The notes: a model not told the origin generated them from the letters alone. Positions 13,840 to 25,100 are shown, counted from the first letter of the stretch. The stretch is 36,232 nucleotides of DNA from an uncultured Clostridia bacterium (GCA_947624885.1 CANQMD010000006.1:1-36232), one strand, 5' to 3'. A program made the numbers and translations.

Positions 13840-16800
13840 ATGAGAACAAAAATGACAGGGAACAACGGCAATGTGAAGATCAGGGCGCTGAGGCTGATCG
13901 CGATCGGGCTGTGCTTTGCAGTGGTGTTTGCTTTGACGTTGGCGTTTGCGGGGCAATCGCTGAAAGTGGCGGAAGCTACATACAGTTCAAGCGGCGCGAC
14001 AGAGAGTGTGATCTTCAGTGATAAGGATAAACAGTCAGGTAATCAGGATCAAAAGGCTACCGCGGCGATCATTGGCGATACGGGGGACATACCCGCGACA
14101 AAATTCGGCACCGGTGAGAACACTCTGCCGACCACGAGCAGTCCTTCGGGCTTCCCCGGCGCAGGAAACAATTCCACCTGGTATTTCACAGAAACTTTTG
14201 ATACCGTTTCAGCCTCAGTTGGCACTCAATCTGTGGCAAAGGGCGACAATAACGGCGATACGAACACTTTTGTGTCTGAGGGCGGAAAAGACTATTGGAA
14301 ATTCGGATACCAAAAAGCTAACGCAGCGGCGAACACAGGGTGGGCAATATCATATCAATTGCCGTCTTTCGTCATGAAATTGGCGCAGTCGTCTTATTTT
14401 ACGGTGACGGTATGTTCATCATTTGGATATCTGCATCTTCCTACATATAGTTATGCTAGTCAGCATCGTACCATGTTTGGAACGATATATACATTCGATT
14501 ATTTGAGCGACGACATTGCGGACGCTGGCTATGTGAGGGACAATTATGCATCTGGGTCCCTTCCCGCCACTGCCACAAGTAAACAAATTCAAGGAGATGT
14601 GCTAAACGACGCCCAGACATATGGTGAGAGCAAGACAAAAACAAGCGAATTGACGGTTACAAATCAAAAATACCTGAATATAGGTGTGGGCGGTCAAACT
14701 TGGCACATGGGCGGAGAACTTACGGGTAGTCGCGCTAAATATTGCGAATTGGGCACGCTAAAAGTATACTTTAAGATAACTATCAATGATTTTTCAAGCA
14801 GGAGTAAAAGCGAAACTTTCAATGACGGCGGAGCGCCGGTGTGGGCGAACGACTATGGATTGAAGGCAGGAACCAAGGAAGATTACTCCGTGCCGTACAG
14901 ACCGGCAGCCGAGGACGGAACGCCTCAGCAAGGGACGGACGACAACGAGTGGACGGTTTGGGATTTGGAACAATTTGGAGGAACGGCATACAGAAACTAC
15001 CCGTCCGATACGGCAACGAGGTTGATGTCGTATCAAGGTACTCCAATAAATATAAATGACAACCCAACGGGCGTAGGAAACTACTACAAATACACGCAAT
15101 TGTCGGTCATAGACTCATACAACTACGGCTCCACAGACGGTTTCAGCAGGGACGCGATGGACAACATGGAGAATTGGACGACCGCAAAGAACACGATGGG
15201 GCTTTTCGGAAAATATTTGACCTCGTCCGCAACATCGTCAAGCAATTTGGATTGGGGGAATGCAACTCAAAAATATGCAAGCGGATTGAAAACGTTGCAA
15301 TTGGAGTTTACAAACTCGGCGACGGAAGAGGAAGGGTCTACAACAATACAGCTGTACTCGAATGCATCAACCAACCCTTATGACTTTTATATTGACGCGG
15401 GTGCGACTTTGGCATACATCAGAATAAACTTTATTGACAGTTACGGATATATAAAAATAGGAATTTATGCGAAAACGAACTTCAGCCTTACGCTGACGGT
15501 GACGGACTTTGGCGACAGATCGCTTGTCAAGACGATAGAATACGGCGGGATAGACACACAGCAACCGGGCGCGCCGAAGCTGGAGGGCGTGGACGACAAC
15601 GACAGCTTGAGAGTTGTGCAGACAAGCACGCATACGGGAAGCTGGCATACCTCAAACAACCTGGAAATGATGTTGACGACGGCGAGCAATGACAATGTGA
15701 TCGCGCCAAACCTGTACTTCATCGCGGTGGGCAAGACGGAAACAGGAAATGATATCCCCTCGGATTTTGCAGACTACAATTGGGCGAGCGAGGCATGGAA
15801 GGTCGTGGCGATACTCACCAATGACAACAAGGATGACGGCTTGACGGTGAGATATAACTTTGAGAACGGGCAATTCTCCGTGGGAGGAAAGACGATAGAC
15901 GGGTACGGCGGAGATACGACCGGAATGGGAAAATACCGATTCAGAGTGTACTCATTCGATATGGCGGGAAATGCTGGGACCCCGACGGACTTTTTTGTCA
16001 ACGTGGACTATGAAAAGCCGAACTACAACGCCAAGATCACGTATGGCGAAGAAGGGAAGGAGGAGTTGACCCCCGCAGAGAACGGCAAAAAGTGGATAAA
16101 TAAGACGGGATTGAAGATCAACATAATGCCGACGATAAACGGCGAGGAAAGATTTAACGCGTCGGGCAATACGCTGGCGTTTGAGCACAGCGGCGTGACA
16201 GCGTTTGTTTCCGCCTCCAACGAATCCTCATCTTTTGGGTATTATTCGTTTGTGGGAATGAGCGCCGGGTTTGTAGCGGCGGGCATGGGCACAGATAACA
16301 AGGTGAGGTATAAGCTGAACGCGACGGACGAGTCGATCACCGCGGAATCGGGCAAGACATACTGGCTGATCGTGGAGATAGCCAAAGAGGGCGAAGGCGG
16401 ATTTATTTTGCATATAGAAGAGGGGGACGATAGCGGTCCGAACGGGACGGAGCCCCTTTCGTTTGCGTGGGAAGTGACGTTTACGATCCTGCCCAGCACA
16501 TACAACGGGACAGCAAGTTTTGACGAAGAAGGAAATACGTCGCCGGATTGGAAGAGCGGCATGCATATCAACATAGACAGGAAGGCTCCGAGCGTCGGAA
16601 ACGTCGCGCTGTCGGCGGATGAGGCGGCGGAGATAGGCGTTGATGATGTGGACGGCAAATTTTCGGCAAGCCTCGAGGACTTGAAGGCGATGACTCCGAG
16701 CCAAAGACAATGGTACTACGAGAGATACGTCGGCGCGGAACTTACGCTGAAAGCGGACGAGATGTGGGACAACTACTCCTCCGGATTCAACGTGTACTTC

Positions 16801-19800
16801 GGCGTGAAGGCGCTGGGGACGCTTGACGAACTTGCGGAGTTTGAGAAAAAAGACTTTTTGAACAAATACGCGACGTTGTCGGCGGCAGAAATTTTGGAAT
16901 ATCTGGACAGATTCACCAAAAAGTCGGGCGACGACTTCAGCGGCCTGGATCTGTCGCTGGACAGCGACGCGCAGGGCGTGGATCTGAGATACGGCGGCGA
17001 CAAGGAAAGCACGCACACGGCGGGCTTGAGGCTGGTGTACGTGTGGGTGACGGACCAGGCGGGGAACTGCTCCGAGCCGAGTCTGTTCAGAATTTTTGCG
17101 GACTGGACATCATACACGGTGAGAGCGAACGTTGCCTCGTCGGATAAGTTGGCGAAAAATACCGCGAGCATACGCTTGACGGATACGCTGACCGTGCAAC
17201 GCGGCGAATCTTTGCCGATGGAGTTGACCGTGGCGAACGGATTTGTGCCATACAGACTGTCGCTTGGCGCAAATTGCGACTTGATGACAAACTACACCTC
17301 GCAGGCGGGCAACTTTGCCGCAGCATCAGAGGCGTATGAGGGATTGATCACCGTGACTCCGTCAGAGGTGGACAGCGGCTGGGGCATCGGCTTGCAATTC
17401 ACGTTTGACAAGGAGGACTTCAACGACATAACCACCGAGGAGAGAGAACTGCAATTCAGACATAGGCAGGTCGTGATCTTCTCGGCGGGCGAGCAGAACT
17501 CCGTGACGTACAAGGCGGACAGAGTGAACGCGGACGATCTGACGATCAACATCCAATCCGACGCGGACGAAAAGCTGGTCGCGGCGATAAGAGCGGCGAT
17601 GAAGCTGCGCTTTGTGGAAGACTTCGAGGAGCAGGAATATACGCTGTATACAGATAGGGAGAATCCGCGCCTCGCAACGAGAGAGAGCGGAAACGCGTAT
17701 GTGGACAGCGCGGGAAATCCGCTGCCGTTTGCCGCGGTGAATACGGGCGCGTATCAGGCGTATCTGTATATAGACAAGTACGACGAGGCGTTTGTGGAGG
17801 ACGGCGTGACATACGACGAGGACGGAAACAGAACGTTTGCGCCCGCAAGTCGCATCGGTATCACCGTGGAGCAAAGACAGCTGTACGTCGTGCCCGTTGA
17901 AAAGACGGTGGTGTACGGCGATGAGATAGCGATGGAGTTCGGGCTGTTTGCGACAAGCGATCCCGCAGAGGACGAGGAAGAATGGAAACTCGCGGAAGGC
18001 GACGGCGAACTTTCAGGCAAGATCAAGCTGGACGGCGTGGACGGCTGGTCGGCCGACGAGAATGGCAAATATATAGGCGCTGCAAAGATAGACGCGGGCA
18101 CGTACAGGATCATCGTGGACGGAGAGGCGTTCATGATAGACGGCGAGTACGGATATAACTACGCGGTCAACTTTGTCGCGAACAAGACGTTCACAATAGA
18201 GCGCAGAGAGGTGGAGATCGTCATTCTGGGAGATAGCAAACAGTTTGGCGACGCGGATCCGCTGTTTAAGTTTGGCGTGGACGCGACTCAATTTGGGGAA
18301 GGCGAAGACATCCTCGCCGAGATTTTCCCGTCGTTTGATACGGACGAAGATCAAGCTGTGGGAGATAAGACCTACAAGGCGTATTTCAGCGCGGCGATCA
18401 CGCGCGTTGCGGGCGAAAACGTCGGCAAGTACGACTTTGAGGAGATAGACCTCGAATATGTCGGCGCAAACAAGAACTACGCGCTGAAGGCGGTGGAGCC
18501 CCAAGAAAAACAACAATTTGAGATAACCAAGAGAACGGTGGAGATCGCCGTCGCGGGGTCTACGTCGCTGCAGGCGGACGGAATTTTTGAAAAAGAATCC
18601 GCAAATATCGGCTTCAGATTGGTCTACGCAAAGGACGAGATCGAAGTGGTGAAGCAGGAGATCCAAAAGTTGATCGAGAGCGGACTGCTGACGATAGGCG
18701 ATCTTGCCGAGAGCCTGCCAGAGGACGAGAACTACTCCAAGACGGAACTGTATAACGTGTCGCTGAACGCGGACCTCGCGGACGGGCAGAACGTCACGAT
18801 CGTGCTGAGCAGCGCGGATAACGGCGACAAGTACTTTGTGTACTACGCGCAAAAGGACGTGGTGGTCATTGCCGTGAAAGCGGGCGCAAAGTTCGAGGCG
18901 ACGTTCGGCGAGAAGATAAGCATAAACTATAGGGATAATAAAGCGAAATTCGACGTGACGAAGAACGGCGAAGAGATGAACTACGAGTCGATCGCGTGGA
19001 CGTTGGAGGTCGAGGGTCACGGCGCGGACGATATCCTGAACGTGGGTACGTATACCGTGAAGATCACGGCGCAACACTTCTACAAGCAGTACGGCGAAGA
19101 GGAAACAGGCGTGAAATATATCGCGGAGCCTCTGCAGGTGTCCGTGGCGCCCGCAAAGATAGCGGTGAAGCCGAAATTTGCCGCGACGACAAAACAGTAC
19201 GGCGACGACGACAGCGCGTACGGCATCTCGTGGAAGATCGTGAGCGTGAACGGCCAACCTATCGAGGAAGGCGGGAACTACGCAGGCGTGGATTACGCGA
19301 CCATACGCGGATATGTCGAAAAACAGTATAACAAGAACTTCTACTACGTCAGAATGGCGGATAAGGACGGGACAAAGTCGCCCGCGACGATTTCCGACAG
19401 CGTGACGAACAGCCTGCACCTCACCAAGGACGGCGCAAAATATGTCGCGGCGCTGATCGGCGAGGCGAAACAGTGCGAAAATCAAAACTTCAGCATTGAC
19501 CCGAGCAAACAGTCCGAGGACGCGCTGGATATAAGCCCAAGACCTATCCAACTTGACTTGGCAAAATTTGTCGGCGTTTCAAAGGACTACGACGGAAATA
19601 ACCTCGCGTACTACACGGGGAATACGCTGCTTGCCGCGCTGAACATCGCGGGCGTGTACGAGGCGTACGACATCGCGAGCCAGCTGCTGTTCAACGACAG
19701 CGCGGAACTGCAATTCGAGGCGAGATACTCCGAGATGGGATCACCGGCGGTGCCGCTGACGATCGTCACGATCACGTTTGCAAAGCTGAGTCTTGTGGGC

Positions 19801-22800
19801 GAGAAGGCGGAAAACTACGTCGTGAGCAAGCTGGTCAACTCCGCAAATAACGGCGCGGAAGTTTCGGGCGAGGCGCTCGCGAAGGACGGAGAGAAAGAAA
19901 TAGAGTCGCTTGAGGGCGTGACGATCACGATCAGGTTTACGGATAACGCGACGGCGGACCTCGACGGCGAATACGAGCAATATACCATATATATACGCGC
20001 GGGCGCGTTGGGCGTGAGAAGAGAGGGCAGCGTGTTTGTCACAAAGGTGTACGACGGCAAGACTACCTTCTCGGCGGATAACGTGTCGGTGGACGCGCAA
20101 TTCGCAGCCAATACCGAGGGCAGCGCAAGTACGTTTTTGCTGTCGACCGCGAAGATCACGGTGCTGAGCGAACTGGACGGCAACTATGTCAACGTGACCG
20201 GTGATGAAAACCAAGGCACGAAGTTTATCAACCTGGCGCTGTTTTTCACCTTTGACGACATCGACCCCGAGCAGATCACGATCGCGAACGGAAATCCCGA
20301 TTACGCGGCGGTGTATCAGGACAGCGGCGTGAAGGTGGAAGTCAGAACTGTTGGCGGGCAGAAGGGCATTTTGGTGTCCATCGCGGACTTTGCGATCACC
20401 GTCAATAAGAGAGAGATCAACGCGCAATCGTTTGGAACGCTTAAGGCGGTGGATCGCGAATACAACGCGCAGACGAGAGTCGCGATCGAGTTTACGTTTG
20501 CGGACGGCGCGGTGGTGAGCGGCGACGACGTGGGCCTTGCCCTGGAGGGAATCGCGAGCGATAAGAACGCGACGAAGGATAAGCCGCATACGGTCACCGT
20601 GGACAAGGAACACTCGCTGGTGAGAAACGCGAACTACGCGCTGAACGTGGACTCCATCAACGAGGTATATGCGGGCGAGAGGGCGCTGACTGTCAACATC
20701 AAGAAGGCGCAGTTGCTGCCGAACATCATATTTGCAGACAAGATCTACAACGCGGAAGCGGAGTTGCTTGAAAAGGACTTCTCATGGCTGAAGACGGCGA
20801 CGTTCAGATCCGTCAAATACTTCGAACAGCTGGCGGAGGAGTTGTCGTATCTAACAATCGAAAATACGGCGACGATCCTGCTGTCGAAGGACGGAAAAGT
20901 GAATTGCAACGTCGTACTCGTCGACGATACGGCGGTGAAACACTCCGTGATCGTGAGAGGGATTAAGCTGAAAGTTACGGACGCGACGAAGATAGACCTT
21001 GGCAACTACGAACTTGCGGGGACTTGCTATAGGGGCGGCGCGAAGGTGGAGGAGGCTCCGACGCTTGAGGACGGGCTGGAACTTGACGACCTCGAGATGA
21101 CAGAAGCGATCCTGCTTGATAAGGCTCCGCTGCAGATCATGGACACCAACGTCAAGGTGCACGACAAGATCTACGACGGCACGAGGAACGCGGATATCGA
21201 CGTTGCTCTGCCTGAGGATACTCCCGCAAATGACAGAGAATATATCTTTATCACCGCTACGGGCGAGTTTACGTCGCCAAACGCGACGGAGTCCGCTACG
21301 GCGATCATAAAGACGGGATCCGCAATTTTGCAACTCACTCAAAAGGGTAAGGACGAAAAGAAGGACCAAGAAGGGCTGCTGAACAACTACTACATCAAGT
21401 ATACGAGCGCGAGATTTACGGGAAGCGCCATAAAACAGCGCCCCGTCAGCGCTACGGTCAGCCTGGGCGAGAGAGCGTATAACGCGCTGGAGTCGGTGAG
21501 TACGTCGCTGATCACGTATACGTTTGACGACAGCATGCTGCCTGCGGACAGAACTTCGTATAACGTGCAGACGAAGGGCGGCGCGTTCTATATGGATAAG
21601 AACGTCAATCGCAAAGGCGACGATATCCTCAACAAACTCGGCGCGGTGTATAACCCCGAACTTAAGGACAGGAACAGCGTGAACAGCAGCAACTACCGCC
21701 TGCTTGCCGCATACGACAAGGAACAGAGCACAGGAAATCTGTACGCGGTGCTGCTTGAGAACGGGAAGTTTATGCTCGCGGCGGAGTACCTCGAAAGCAA
21801 GAGCGCGGAAGGCGCCTCGTACGCGATGGTCGCGACGGACGGCGCGGATACTCCCGCTCAGGACGAGGAGCCGCTGAAGGTCAAGAGTTTCTACTACGAC
21901 TTGCCGAGCAGCGCGAAAGCGATAGAAAAGAGCAACGAGGAGGCGCACAGCAGAGCGCAGGGCGCGGAATCGGACGGCACGATGTGCATAATCGGATATG
22001 TCGAGATAAGCGGCAAGGGATATTGGCTGGTCACAGAGGAGTACGCGGAAAGCGTGAAGGACACCAACCCCGACGACGTGACGACGCTTGACAAGGCGTT
22101 GACGTATATCCACGGCGAAGGCAAGATCACGCCGCTGTCGTTGTCGATACCTACGGGCGCGGTCACTCCCAAGGCGGACACGCAAGCCTTCAAAAAACAA
22201 TATGACGGAACAAGAAAGTTCTTTGGAGTTGCGGGTACAGACTATACGTTTGACACAAGCGCATTTATAGGAAAGAAAGCCGGCGACGACGTGTATTTGG
22301 AAAATATCCAAGCGGAGTTTAACAGCGCGGACACAAACGCCTCGAGAGTGGTGTTTACGGGCACGCTGGCGGGCAAAGATAAGGACAACTACACGCTGAA
22401 GGAAGGCAGCGTCGCCTCGGCGAACGCGAAGATCGTCAAGAGAACGATCACCGCGACGCTTCAGGACGGACAGATGACCTTCGGCACGCTGGTGGGCAAC
22501 GTCATGGGCGAGATAAAATACTCGCTGGGAAGCGCGGAGATCCAAGTTGAGGGGAACAACTTCTACATCAATTACTACGACTACTTGAGGACGCTGGGAT
22601 TCCTGTCGGAAGGCACAACTCCGAAGCCCGAGGACGTGAAATACGTCAACGAACTCGCGACGGGCAATCTGTACGACTTTGCAAACGGGGAATTTGTGCC
22701 GCATCCCAATTTGGAAAGCGCGGACAGCTTTACGTACATCAAGCTGAGCGGCGACTTCCTGCAACTGCCGAGAGCAAAGGCGAGTTTTGCAACCTCTACG

Positions 22801-25056
22801 CCAAACGTGGGCGCGGAGGGCAGATACTACCTGACGGGCGGCAACGCGACGAACTTCGAGTTCGAAGCAAAATATACGGGCAACGGCGTTTACAGCACAA
22901 CGCTGAAGACCAATCTGTCAAAGCTGGAAGTGATCCCCAAAGACGTGTACGTGGCGGCAACGCGCAACGACGCGGAAGTGGTGTACGGCGGCATCATCCC
23001 AAGCGGCAGCGGAAGCAACAGCATCGCATTCTATGACGAGAACGGTCTGCCGTACTCGTTTGCCTCGGGCGAATCGTACAACAGCCTGTTTGTCGTGGGC
23101 GGCGTGGACTACGGCCCGCAAATGAAGTGGATGGAGTACGATCGCGAACTCAATACGGAAAAACCGGCGACTTCGTTTACAACCCCCGACAATATGTCGT
23201 CGACATCTTTGGCGTATGTCGCAAGATTTGTGATGTTTGAGGGCGCGGACTACAGCCTTGGAACTTTGCCCGGCGGCAAGACGATGAACGGCGCGATAAA
23301 GAACTACCGCTTCCACTTCGGGTTTGTGTCACACGAACAGCGCGAGGACGGAGGATATGACTACTATATCAACTTCAGCACGAAAGCAGGCGATCATGCC
23401 GCGGAGGGAGATCTGCCGACGGACGGCAGCTTCTACAGAGCGTATACATCTACGCTGACGATCGTCAAACCCGTGATCGAGGGCGTCAACGTGCTGGACG
23501 ATCAGTCGTTTGAATACGACGGACTTGACAAGCTGCCGAGCATTGTCACCGGCCTCAAGGCGGGCGATACGGTGGCGATGATAATCTCGGATACCACCAC
23601 GGCTACGTCAGCCGTCAACGCAAAGACTTACGTCGGCAAGATCAAAGTCACGCGCAAGACCGTCTGGAACGAGAGCGATACTACAGGCGTGGAGAGCGAA
23701 TGGATATCGGAAAACAGCGTGAAATTGACGATCACTCCCGCAACGCCCAACCTTACGACGAAGGACGACTCGAAAATATACGACGGCATCCCGTACACCT
23801 ACGACTACACCTCAAGCGGCGGAATGGTCACGGGCTTGAAAGTGTCGCTGCAGGCGGGTGACGCAAACTTGTACTACGAGAAGCTGGTGGGCAGCACATA
23901 CTACCGCGCTTACGGCTTGGACGAGAGTGGAAATCAGGTGCCGCTGCTGCACGATAGCGACGGGTACTACTATATCGGAGCGCGCGGGGAGAGTCTGCCT
24001 TGGACGGGCGAAACCTATGCGTACAGCACGGACTATCAGGACGGCGCGAGGACGGGCGTTGTGAACGTCGGAACGTACAGGATAGTGATAGAACTGACAG
24101 GCGCGTTTGAAGAACATCAACAGGGCAACTTCAAAGCCGTCACCGTGTACGCGTACTTCACAATCACCGCCAGACCCGTGGCGATCACAAGCCTCGCGGT
24201 CAACGGCAAGGGACACAACAACGTCACGGACGAGTCCGGCGCATATGTGTTTAAGGAAATGTTCGGCGCGGCCGGGACGGAACAATTTGTCGTTACGTAC
24301 AATGTCGAAACGCTGGGGCTGCCCGCTAACGCCGAGAGCGCCAAACTCGACAAAAACAGCACCGTCGTCGAAGGGCTGGAAGGCGTTAAGTCCGCGGGTA
24401 GATACTACTTCACCGTGAAAATCAAGGACAACAATGTCAATAGCGCCAACTACACGCTGTCCGGCGCAACGGGCGTGCTGGAACTCACTCAAAAGGATTT
24501 CCTGTCCGCGGGCGGAAAGGGCGAAACCGCAAACGACGTGCTGTCTTTCAAGGATAGCGAAGAGGGCGTGGTGGCGAACAGACTGGTCGTCAGACACATC
24601 AAGAGCACCGGCGGTACGGGCGCGGACCTCGACATGTGGAAGAGAGTGGAAACCTATATGCCGGCAATAAGCGACAACGCGAAACTCGCGGGTATTGTGC
24701 AGGTGCAACTATATAACGGCAACACCAAGGTCAATATCTCGGGCAGAACGGTGGAACTGACTATAGCGTTGCCCGAAAACGTTGACGAAAACCTCGAAAA
24801 TGTCGTGGTGTACGTTAAGAACGCTCAGGGCGGTCTGAGTAAGCTGAGCGAGGACGACTTCTTCCTGCACGACGGGAGCATCACCTTTGAAACCGATTAT
24901 CTCGGCGAGATCGTGTTTGTCAACGTCGCTAGGTTTGAGATCAACCCCTACCTGCTGTGGACGGCGGTCGCGGTGGGAGGCTTGATCGTCGCATTTGTGC
25001 TGTGGGTGCTGATCGCATTCATCGTGCGCAAAGCGAAGATGCCAAAACTCATCTGA
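13840..25056 (+). CDS. Giant secreted YDG/MBG-repeat surface protein with C-terminal membrane anchor (3738 aa)
   Basis: ATG 13840 follows GGGTGG by 4-5 nt. Residues 1-46 are a long signal peptide (basic start, hydrophobic core LIAIGLCFAVVFALTLAF, likely cut after VAEA). Residues ~47-560 form an N-terminal region of different base composition. Residues ~560-1100 are Ig-like or bacterial cadherin-like modules (DMAGNAG, TDQAGNCSEP). From ~1340 to ~3440 come MBG-type modules (VVYGDE ~1351, KQFGDAD ~1466, KQYGDDD ~1786, VVYGG ~3047) and YDG-type modules (KDYDGNN ~1914, KVYDGKT ~2068, REYNAQT ~2203, KIYDGTR ~2442, KQYDGTR ~2785, FEYDG ~3225, KIYDGIP ~3311). A distinct beta domain covers ~3570-3700. 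Residues ~3703-3728 are one transmembrane helix followed by RKAKMPKLI; no LPXTG motif is present. Role inferred: long adhesin or stalk. It stands alone between repeat clusters and has its own promoter and terminator. Confidence 0.93.
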   Translation: MRTKMTGNNGNVKIRALRLIAIGLCFAVVFALTLAFAGQSLKVAEATYSSSGATESVIFSDKDKQSGNQDQKATAAIIGDTGDIPATKFGTGENTLPTTSSPSGFPGAGNNSTWYFTETFDTVSASVGTQSVAKGDNNGDTNTFVSEGGKDYWKFGYQKANAAANTGWAISYQLPSFVMKLAQSSYFTVTVCSSFGYLHLPTYSYASQHRTMFGTIYTFDYLSDDIADAGYVRDNYASGSLPATATSKQIQGDVLNDAQTYGESKTKTSELTVTNQKYLNIGVGGQTWHMGGELTGSRAKYCELGTLKVYFKITINDFSSRSKSETFNDGGAPVWANDYGLKAGTKEDYSVPYRPAAEDGTPQQGTDDNEWTVWDLEQFGGTAYRNYPSDTATRLMSYQGTPININDNPTGVGNYYKYTQLSVIDSYNYGSTDGFSRDAMDNMENWTTAKNTMGLFGKYLTSSATSSSNLDWGNATQKYASGLKTLQLEFTNSATEEEGSTTIQLYSNASTNPYDFYIDAGATLAYIRINFIDSYGYIKIGIYAKTNFSLTLTVTDFGDRSLVKTIEYGGIDTQQPGAPKLEGVDDNDSLRVVQTSTHTGSWHTSNNLEMMLTTASNDNVIAPNLYFIAVGKTETGNDIPSDFADYNWASEAWKVVAILTNDNKDDGLTVRYNFENGQFSVGGKTIDGYGGDTTGMGKYRFRVYSFDMAGNAGTPTDFFVNVDYEKPNYNAKITYGEEGKEELTPAENGKKWINKTGLKINIMPTINGEERFNASGNTLAFEHSGVTAFVSASNESSSFGYYSFVGMSAGFVAAGMGTDNKVRYKLNATDESITAESGKTYWLIVEIAKEGEGGFILHIEEGDDSGPNGTEPLSFAWEVTFTILPSTYNGTASFDEEGNTSPDWKSGMHINIDRKAPSVGNVALSADEAAEIGVDDVDGKFSASLEDLKAMTPSQRQWYYERYVGAELTLKADEMWDNYSSGFNVYFGVKALGTLDELAEFEKKDFLNKYATLSAAEILEYLDRFTKKSGDDFSGLDLSLDSDAQGVDLRYGGDKESTHTAGLRLVYVWVTDQAGNCSEPSLFRIFADWTSYTVRANVASSDKLAKNTASIRLTDTLTVQRGESLPMELTVANGFVPYRLSLGANCDLMTNYTSQAGNFAAASEAYEGLITVTPSEVDSGWGIGLQFTFDKEDFNDITTEERELQFRHRQVVIFSAGEQNSVTYKADRVNADDLTINIQSDADEKLVAAIRAAMKLRFVEDFEEQEYTLYTDRENPRLATRESGNAYVDSAGNPLPFAAVNTGAYQAYLYIDKYDEAFVEDGVTYDEDGNRTFAPASRIGITVEQRQLYVVPVEKTVVYGDEIAMEFGLFATSDPAEDEEEWKLAEGDGELSGKIKLDGVDGWSADENGKYIGAAKIDAGTYRIIVDGEAFMIDGEYGYNYAVNFVANKTFTIERREVEIVILGDSKQFGDADPLFKFGVDATQFGEGEDILAEIFPSFDTDEDQAVGDKTYKAYFSAAITRVAGENVGKYDFEEIDLEYVGANKNYALKAVEPQEKQQFEITKRTVEIAVAGSTSLQADGIFEKESANIGFRLVYAKDEIEVVKQEIQKLIESGLLTIGDLAESLPEDENYSKTELYNVSLNADLADGQNVTIVLSSADNGDKYFVYYAQKDVVVIAVKAGAKFEATFGEKISINYRDNKAKFDVTKNGEEMNYESIAWTLEVEGHGADDILNVGTYTVKITAQHFYKQYGEEETGVKYIAEPLQVSVAPAKIAVKPKFAATTKQYGDDDSAYGISWKIVSVNGQPIEEGGNYAGVDYATIRGYVEKQYNKNFYYVRMADKDGTKSPATISDSVTNSLHLTKDGAKYVAALIGEAKQCENQNFSIDPSKQSEDALDISPRPIQLDLAKFVGVSKDYDGNNLAYYTGNTLLAALNIAGVYEAYDIASQLLFNDSAELQFEARYSEMGSPAVPLTIVTITFAKLSLVGEKAENYVVSKLVNSANNGAEVSGEALAKDGEKEIESLEGVTITIRFTDNATADLDGEYEQYTIYIRAGALGVRREGSVFVTKVYDGKTTFSADNVSVDAQFAANTEGSASTFLLSTAKITVLSELDGNYVNVTGDENQGTKFINLALFFTFDDIDPEQITIANGNPDYAAVYQDSGVKVEVRTVGGQKGILVSIADFAITVNKREINAQSFGTLKAVDREYNAQTRVAIEFTFADGAVVSGDDVGLALEGIASDKNATKDKPHTVTVDKEHSLVRNANYALNVDSINEVYAGERALTVNIKKAQLLPNIIFADKIYNAEAELLEKDFSWLKTATFRSVKYFEQLAEELSYLTIENTATILLSKDGKVNCNVVLVDDTAVKHSVIVRGIKLKVTDATKIDLGNYELAGTCYRGGAKVEEAPTLEDGLELDDLEMTEAILLDKAPLQIMDTNVKVHDKIYDGTRNADIDVALPEDTPANDREYIFITATGEFTSPNATESATAIIKTGSAILQLTQKGKDEKKDQEGLLNNYYIKYTSARFTGSAIKQRPVSATVSLGERAYNALESVSTSLITYTFDDSMLPADRTSYNVQTKGGAFYMDKNVNRKGDDILNKLGAVYNPELKDRNSVNSSNYRLLAAYDKEQSTGNLYAVLLENGKFMLAAEYLESKSAEGASYAMVATDGADTPAQDEEPLKVKSFYYDLPSSAKAIEKSNEEAHSRAQGAESDGTMCIIGYVEISGKGYWLVTEEYAESVKDTNPDDVTTLDKALTYIHGEGKITPLSLSIPTGAVTPKADTQAFKKQYDGTRKFFGVAGTDYTFDTSAFIGKKAGDDVYLENIQAEFNSADTNASRVVFTGTLAGKDKDNYTLKEGSVASANAKIVKRTITATLQDGQMTFGTLVGNVMGEIKYSLGSAEIQVEGNNFYINYYDYLRTLGFLSEGTTPKPEDVKYVNELATGNLYDFANGEFVPHPNLESADSFTYIKLSGDFLQLPRAKASFATSTPNVGAEGRYYLTGGNATNFEFEAKYTGNGVYSTTLKTNLSKLEVIPKDVYVAATRNDAEVVYGGIIPSGSGSNSIAFYDENGLPYSFASGESYNSLFVVGGVDYGPQMKWMEYDRELNTEKPATSFTTPDNMSSTSLAYVARFVMFEGADYSLGTLPGGKTMNGAIKNYRFHFGFVSHEQREDGGYDYYINFSTKAGDHAAEGDLPTDGSFYRAYTSTLTIVKPVIEGVNVLDDQSFEYDGLDKLPSIVTGLKAGDTVAMIISDTTTATSAVNAKTYVGKIKVTRKTVWNESDTTGVESEWISENSVKLTITPATPNLTTKDDSKIYDGIPYTYDYTSSGGMVTGLKVSLQAGDANLYYEKLVGSTYYRAYGLDESGNQVPLLHDSDGYYYIGARGESLPWTGETYAYSTDYQDGARTGVVNVGTYRIVIELTGAFEEHQQGNFKAVTVYAYFTITARPVAITSLAVNGKGHNNVTDESGAYVFKEMFGAAGTEQFVVTYNVETLGLPANAESAKLDKNSTVVEGLEGVKSAGRYYFTVKIKDNNVNSANYTLSGATGVLELTQKDFLSAGGKGETANDVLSFKDSEEGVVANRLVVRHIKSTGGTGADLDMWKRVETYMPAISDNAKLAGIVQVQLYNGNTKVNISGRTVELTIALPENVDENLENVVVYVKNAQGGLSKLSEDDFFLHDGSITFETDYLGEIVFVNVARFEINPYLLWTAVAVGGLIVAFVLWVLIAFIVRKAKMPKLI

Positions 25057-25072
25057 AAAATTGATCGAGGAG

Positions 25073-25100
25073 CAGGGCGCGGTGAAAACACCGCGCCCTG
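25073..25100 (+). terminator. Terminator of the giant gene
   Basis: CAGGGCGCGGTG (25073-25084), loop AAAA, CACCGCGCCCTG (25089-25100), then ATTGTTTTC. Perfect 12-bp stem, 17 bp after the stop. Confidence 0.88.

Noticed and set aside
18013-22764. Long antisense frames (512 and 637 codons) inside the giant gene
   Set aside because: Strong GAC/GCG codon bias removes stops from the opposite strand. The products are Arg/His/Val-rich without domains or start signals.
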